A stretch of DNA of 26,831 nucleotides, from contig DIZF01000052.1 in the NCBI GenBank assembly GCA_002427815.1, positions 441 through 27,271 on the forward strand, written 5' to 3'. Under the pieces are notes generated by a model. The model made no database searches. It saw only the letters and a list, made by a program, of their open reading frames with translations, and had not been told where the DNA came from. The translations under genes and the position numbers were made by a program. Of the stretch, positions 24,020 through 26,831 are shown piece by piece. Origin of the DNA: Ramlibacter tataouinensis (GTDB taxonomy: Bacteria; Pseudomonadota; Gammaproteobacteria; Burkholderiales; Burkholderiaceae_C). Numbering within the stretch: the stretch's first letter is position 1; every line of letters starts with the position of its first letter.

Positions 24020-25318
24020 ATGCCAATTGGTCAAGACGCCACAACGGCAAAGCAGTCGGCGGCGGACGAGGAGTCCTGGATCGCCAAGCTCGGGCCCGGC
24101 CTCGTCACCGGAGCTGCCGATGACGATCCCAGCGGCATTGCCACGTACTCCCAGGCGGGAGCGCAGTTCGGCTACGGATTGCTATGGACTCTGCTGTTCA
24201 CCTACCCGCTGATGGTGGGGATCCAGCTCATCGCGGCACGCATCGGCCGCGTCAGCGGCCACGGCCTGGCGACCAACATCCGCCGCCACTATCCGAAGTG
24301 GCTGCTCTACGCGCTCGTGGCGCTGCTGGTCGTTGCCAACACGATCAACATCGCAGCCGACATTTCGGCGATGGGCGACGCACTGCACCTGATTGCGGGT
24401 GGCAGCTCACACCTGTACGTCCTTTTCTTCGGCGTCCTCTCGGTGCTGTTGCAGGTGTTCATACCCTACAAGGAATATGCCCACATTCTCAAATGGCTTA
24501 CGCTTGCGCTACTGACCTACGTGGGCACGGTATTCGTGGTTCACGTACCCTGGCCGGCGGTTCTCGAAAACACCGTGCTTCCGCATATTGCGTGGAAGCA
24601 GGAATACATCACCACCGTCGTCGCGGTGTTCGGCACCACGATCAGCCCTTATCTGTTCTTCTGGCAGGCGTCGCAGGAGGTCGAGGAGATGCGGGCGGAC
24701 CCGCAGGGGCGTCCTCTCAAACGCGCGTTGGCGCAGGCGGCCCGCAATCTGCGCCGCATCAAGATCGATACTTTCATGGGCATGGCGTTCTCGAACATCG
24801 TTGCCTTCTTCATCATGTTGACGACGGCGGTGACGCTGAACGCCCACGGAATCACCGACATCCAGACTTCGGCGCAGGCCGCCGCGGCGCTGCGCCCGAT
24901 CGCCGGCGAATTCGCCTTCCTGCTCTTCGCCGCCGGCATCGTGGGGACCGGCATGCTAGCGGTACCCGTGCTGGCCGGCTCGGCTGCCTATGCGATGGCA
25001 GGGGCGTTCCAGTGGCAAAGCAGCCTGGAGAGCAAGCCGGCCGCTGCCAAGCAGTTCTACGGCATCATCGCTGCGTCGACGCTGGTGGGCGTGGCGCTGG
25101 GATTCACGCCGATCGATCCGATCAAGGCATTGTTCTGGAGTGCCGTGCTCAACGGCGTCATTTCCGTGCCGATCATGGTGGTCATGATGTTGATGGCAGC
25201 CCGGCCGGACATCATGGGAAGCCTCGTTGCCAGTTCGAGGCTCAAGGCAATGGGCTGGCTTGGCACCGGGGTGATGCTCGTGGCGGTCGTGGGGATGCTG
25301 GTCACCATGGCGGGCTGA
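24020..25318 (+). CDS. Divergent NRAMP-family metal ion transporter
   Basis: A 432-residue inner-membrane protein with about 11 hydrophobic segments and the LeuT-like NRAMP fold. The family is a proton-coupled importer of Mn2+/Fe2+, but the metal-site motifs differ here. Canonical DPGN in helix 1 is DPSG (36-39) within GAADDDPSG, and the helix 6 MPH region is SPY (209-211) within GTTISPYLFFWQ. Loss of the helix 1 Asn and the helix 6 Met suggests another ion preference. The start ATG at 24020 yields MPIGQDATTA and a short cytosolic leader before the first helix; the frame is open upstream to 23879 but that part has no family similarity. It is convergent with the NDUFA9-type gene, 13 bases apart. 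Confidence 0.9.
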   Translation: MPIGQDATTAKQSAADEESWIAKLGPGLVTGAADDDPSGIATYSQAGAQFGYGLLWTLLFTYPLMVGIQLIAARIGRVSGHGLATNIRRHYPKWLLYALVALLVVANTINIAADISAMGDALHLIAGGSSHLYVLFFGVLSVLLQVFIPYKEYAHILKWLTLALLTYVGTVFVVHVPWPAVLENTVLPHIAWKQEYITTVVAVFGTTISPYLFFWQASQEVEEMRADPQGRPLKRALAQAARNLRRIKIDTFMGMAFSNIVAFFIMLTTAVTLNAHGITDIQTSAQAAAALRPIAGEFAFLLFAAGIVGTGMLAVPVLAGSAAYAMAGAFQWQSSLESKPAAAKQFYGIIAASTLVGVALGFTPIDPIKALFWSAVLNGVISVPIMVVMMLMAARPDIMGSLVASSRLKAMGWLGTGVMLVAVVGMLVTMAG

Positions 25319-25331
25319 GGGCGGATCGAAT

Positions 25332-26231
25332 CTAGCTCCGGATTCCAATGTACGTGGGGGCAATGGCGCCCAAGGCGCAGGGCGAGATCCCCAGCGCGTC
25401 CAGGCCGGGCAGCTTGCCACTGGCCACATTGCTCACCTTCATGGAGTCCAGATTGTCCCGGCTCATCAAGCGTGGCCCGGGAGCCAGCTCCATCAGCAGC
25501 GCCTGCAGTCGACCCAGCGCACTCGGCAGGCCCACCACCGGGCAAGGGTGCCCGGACAAGCGGCCCGCCAGCTTGACCAGCTGCCGCAATGTAAAAACTT
25601 CCGGCCCGCAGACTTCGTAGGTACGTTTGCCCGTGTCATCCCTTTGCAGGCATTGCACGATGGCACTGACGACATCGCCCACCCATACCGGCTGGAACAG
25701 GGTATCTGCGCCGGCCAGCGGCATGATCGGAAAGGTTTTCTGCAGGTGCGCGAAAACCGTGAGGAACTGATCGCCCTCGCCAAAGATGACGCTGGGGCGC
25801 AGCACGGTCCAATCCAGATCGGAGCCTTGAAGTACCGCTTCGCCGGCGGCCTTGCTGCGCTGGTACATGGACGGCGCGTCTGTTGCAGCGCCCAGCGCGC
25901 TCACGTGCACGAGTCGCAGGATACCCGCGCCAGTGCAGGCATGCGTGATCTTCTTCACCAGTTCCACGTGAACACGTTCAAACTCGAATGAGTTGCCGTG
26001 CAGGATGGCGACCAGGTTCACTACGGCATCGTGCCCCGGCAACAAACGAGCGAGCGCCGCCTCGTCATGCACATCGGCTTGCACCAGGTCCAGCAAGGGC
26101 AGTGATTGAACAGTCTGCACTTTGGAGACATCGCGCGTGGGCACAGTGACGCGGTATTGCAGGCGAGCAAGCTCTTTGCACAGATGCCGGCCGACAAATC
26201 CTGTACCGCCCAAGACAAGAATCTTCTTCAT
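25332..26231 (-). CDS. NDUFA9-type NAD(P)-binding protein (atypical SDR family)
   Basis: A 299-residue Rossmann-fold protein of the extended/atypical short-chain dehydrogenase group annotated as complex I NDUFA9-subunit family. The cofactor loop is LGGTGFVGRHLCKELA near the N-terminus. VHVSALGA, then YQRSKAAGE with the Tyr and Lys of the SDR YxxxK motif, and WTVLRPSVIFGEGD follow in family order. The C-terminal half shows TYEVCGPEVFTLRQLV, typical of this subgroup. The ATG at 26231 has GGAAGG about five bases upstream; a longer frame from 26255 adds eight residues. It might act in quinone or respiratory-complex metabolism or as an NADPH-sensing protein; no respiratory genes lie nearby. It is divergent from the universal stress protein gene, 189 bases apart. 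Confidence 0.9.
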   Translation of the reverse strand: MKKILVLGGTGFVGRHLCKELARLQYRVTVPTRDVSKVQTVQSLPLLDLVQADVHDEAALARLLPGHDAVVNLVAILHGNSFEFERVHVELVKKITHACTGAGILRLVHVSALGAATDAPSMYQRSKAAGEAVLQGSDLDWTVLRPSVIFGEGDQFLTVFAHLQKTFPIMPLAGADTLFQPVWVGDVVSAIVQCLQRDDTGKRTYEVCGPEVFTLRQLVKLAGRLSGHPCPVVGLPSALGRLQALLMELAPGPRLMSRDNLDSMKVSNVASGKLPGLDALGISPCALGAIAPTYIGIRS

Positions 26232-26420
26232 GGAGCCTTCCGCCGCGGCCCGCAATCCGGTGCTCGAAATGCAGACACCGCCAGGATAACTCGCCCGGAA
26301 CTTGTTGGTCGCAAAGGAGGGTAGTATCCATGGAGGGGGCAGTCCCCTACGCTGTTTGTTGTCGGCGGATGCCCACCCTTATCAAGATCTGCAGCGCCTG
26401 CAGAGCAAAAGGAGCGAAAG

Positions 26421-26813
26421 ATGACCATACTCGTAGCCTATGTCGCGCGTCCCGAAGGCCACGCCGCCCTGGACAAGGCGATGGAAATTGCGAAACGTCG
26501 CAACGAACGTCTGGTGGTGGTCAACGCCAGCCCCGGCGGGCCGAAGGAAGATGCATCCATGGCCGATGCTCAGGAAGTCGAGCGAGTGGAAAAGCTGCTG
26601 GCAGCCGCCGGTCTCGATGCAGAGTTCAAGCAGTTCGTTCGCGGCAAGAATGCCGTCGAGGAAATTGAAGCCCTGGTCGAGTCTCTGAAGGCGTCGCTGC
26701 TTGTCATCGGCCTCAGAAAACGCTCGCCCGTCGGCAAACTCATCATGGGCAGCGTAGCCCAGGAACTGCTGCTCTCCGTTTCGTGTCCGGTGTTGGCGGT
26801 CAAGGCCAACTAG
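26421..26813 (+). CDS. Universal stress protein (UspA family)
   Basis: A single-domain USP of 130 residues, slightly shorter than the usual 140-150. The alpha/beta fold starts MTILVAYVARPEGHAALDKA and contains LVVVNASPGG. The nucleotide-binding loop near the C-terminus reads GLRKRSPVGKLIMGSVAQ, which keeps the GxRxRSxxGKxxxGS pattern of ATP-binding USPs, followed by the terminal strand CPVLAVKAN. AAAGGAG lies seven bases before the ATG. It acts in the cytosol in stress survival; the exact role is not predictable. It is complete, with the stop at 26811-26813, and 18 bases remain to the window end. Confidence 0.94.
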   Translation: MTILVAYVARPEGHAALDKAMEIAKRRNERLVVVNASPGGPKEDASMADAQEVERVEKLLAAAGLDAEFKQFVRGKNAVEEIEALVESLKASLLVIGLRKRSPVGKLIMGSVAQELLLSVSCPVLAVKAN

Positions 26814-26831
26814 TATGACGACACATAACTA

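Overview
The window looks like chromosome of a GC-rich betaproteobacterium of the order Burkholderiales, most likely Comamonadaceae (Variovorax/Ramlibacter-like). This rests on base composition, on two conserved housekeeping blocks (kinase-PP2C-rph-rdgB-hemW and yicC-gmk-rpoZ-spoT-greB), and on an intergenic C/G-block element whose look I associate from memory with this family. No rRNA genes, IS elements, phage genes or CRISPR arrays were seen.

Left end (1-4500, minus strand): a two-partner secretion operon. tpsB, an outer-membrane POTRA/beta-barrel transporter, is followed by tpsA, a large secreted haemagglutinin-like exoprotein. tpsA runs off the left edge inside a Pro-Thr tandem repeat. 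A candidate sigma-70-type promoter lies upstream of tpsB, and a perfect hairpin separates the two genes.

4500-14111 (minus strand): a dense run in the order Ser/Thr kinase, PP2C phosphatase, RNase PH (rph), XTP/dITP pyrophosphatase (rdgB), heme chaperone (hemW), then the very large NAD-dependent glutamate dehydrogenase. The rph start directly abuts the phosphatase stop, and rdgB and hemW overlap, so much of this is probably co-transcribed.

14190-18955: divergently, yicC, gmk, rpoZ and the bifunctional (p)ppGpp synthetase/hydrolase spoT on the plus strand, with greB convergent. This is a transcription and stringent-response block. A perfect TATAAT spelled with rare codons inside gmk suggests an internal rpoZ promoter, and a good intrinsic terminator follows rpoZ.

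19162-23105: a stand-alone response-regulator receiver protein; tRNA-Arg(ACG) on the minus strand with encoded CCA and its own terminator; then a small accessory metabolic group: a DHDPS-family lyase/dehydratase-like enzyme, a D-2-hydroxyacid dehydrogenase, and a class I aminotransferase whose 5' end carries an apparent one-base frameshift.

23125-26813: a two-CBS-domain protein, a divergent NRAMP-family transporter with altered metal-site motifs, an NDUFA9-type NAD(P)-binding protein and a universal stress protein.

There is no intergenic stretch longer than 300 bases. I found no clear novel multi-gene system. The observations most worth a second look are the frameshifted aminotransferase, the codon-encoded promoter in gmk, the repeat- and cysteine-bearing TpsA, the altered NRAMP and DHDPS active sites, and the interspersed intergenic element.
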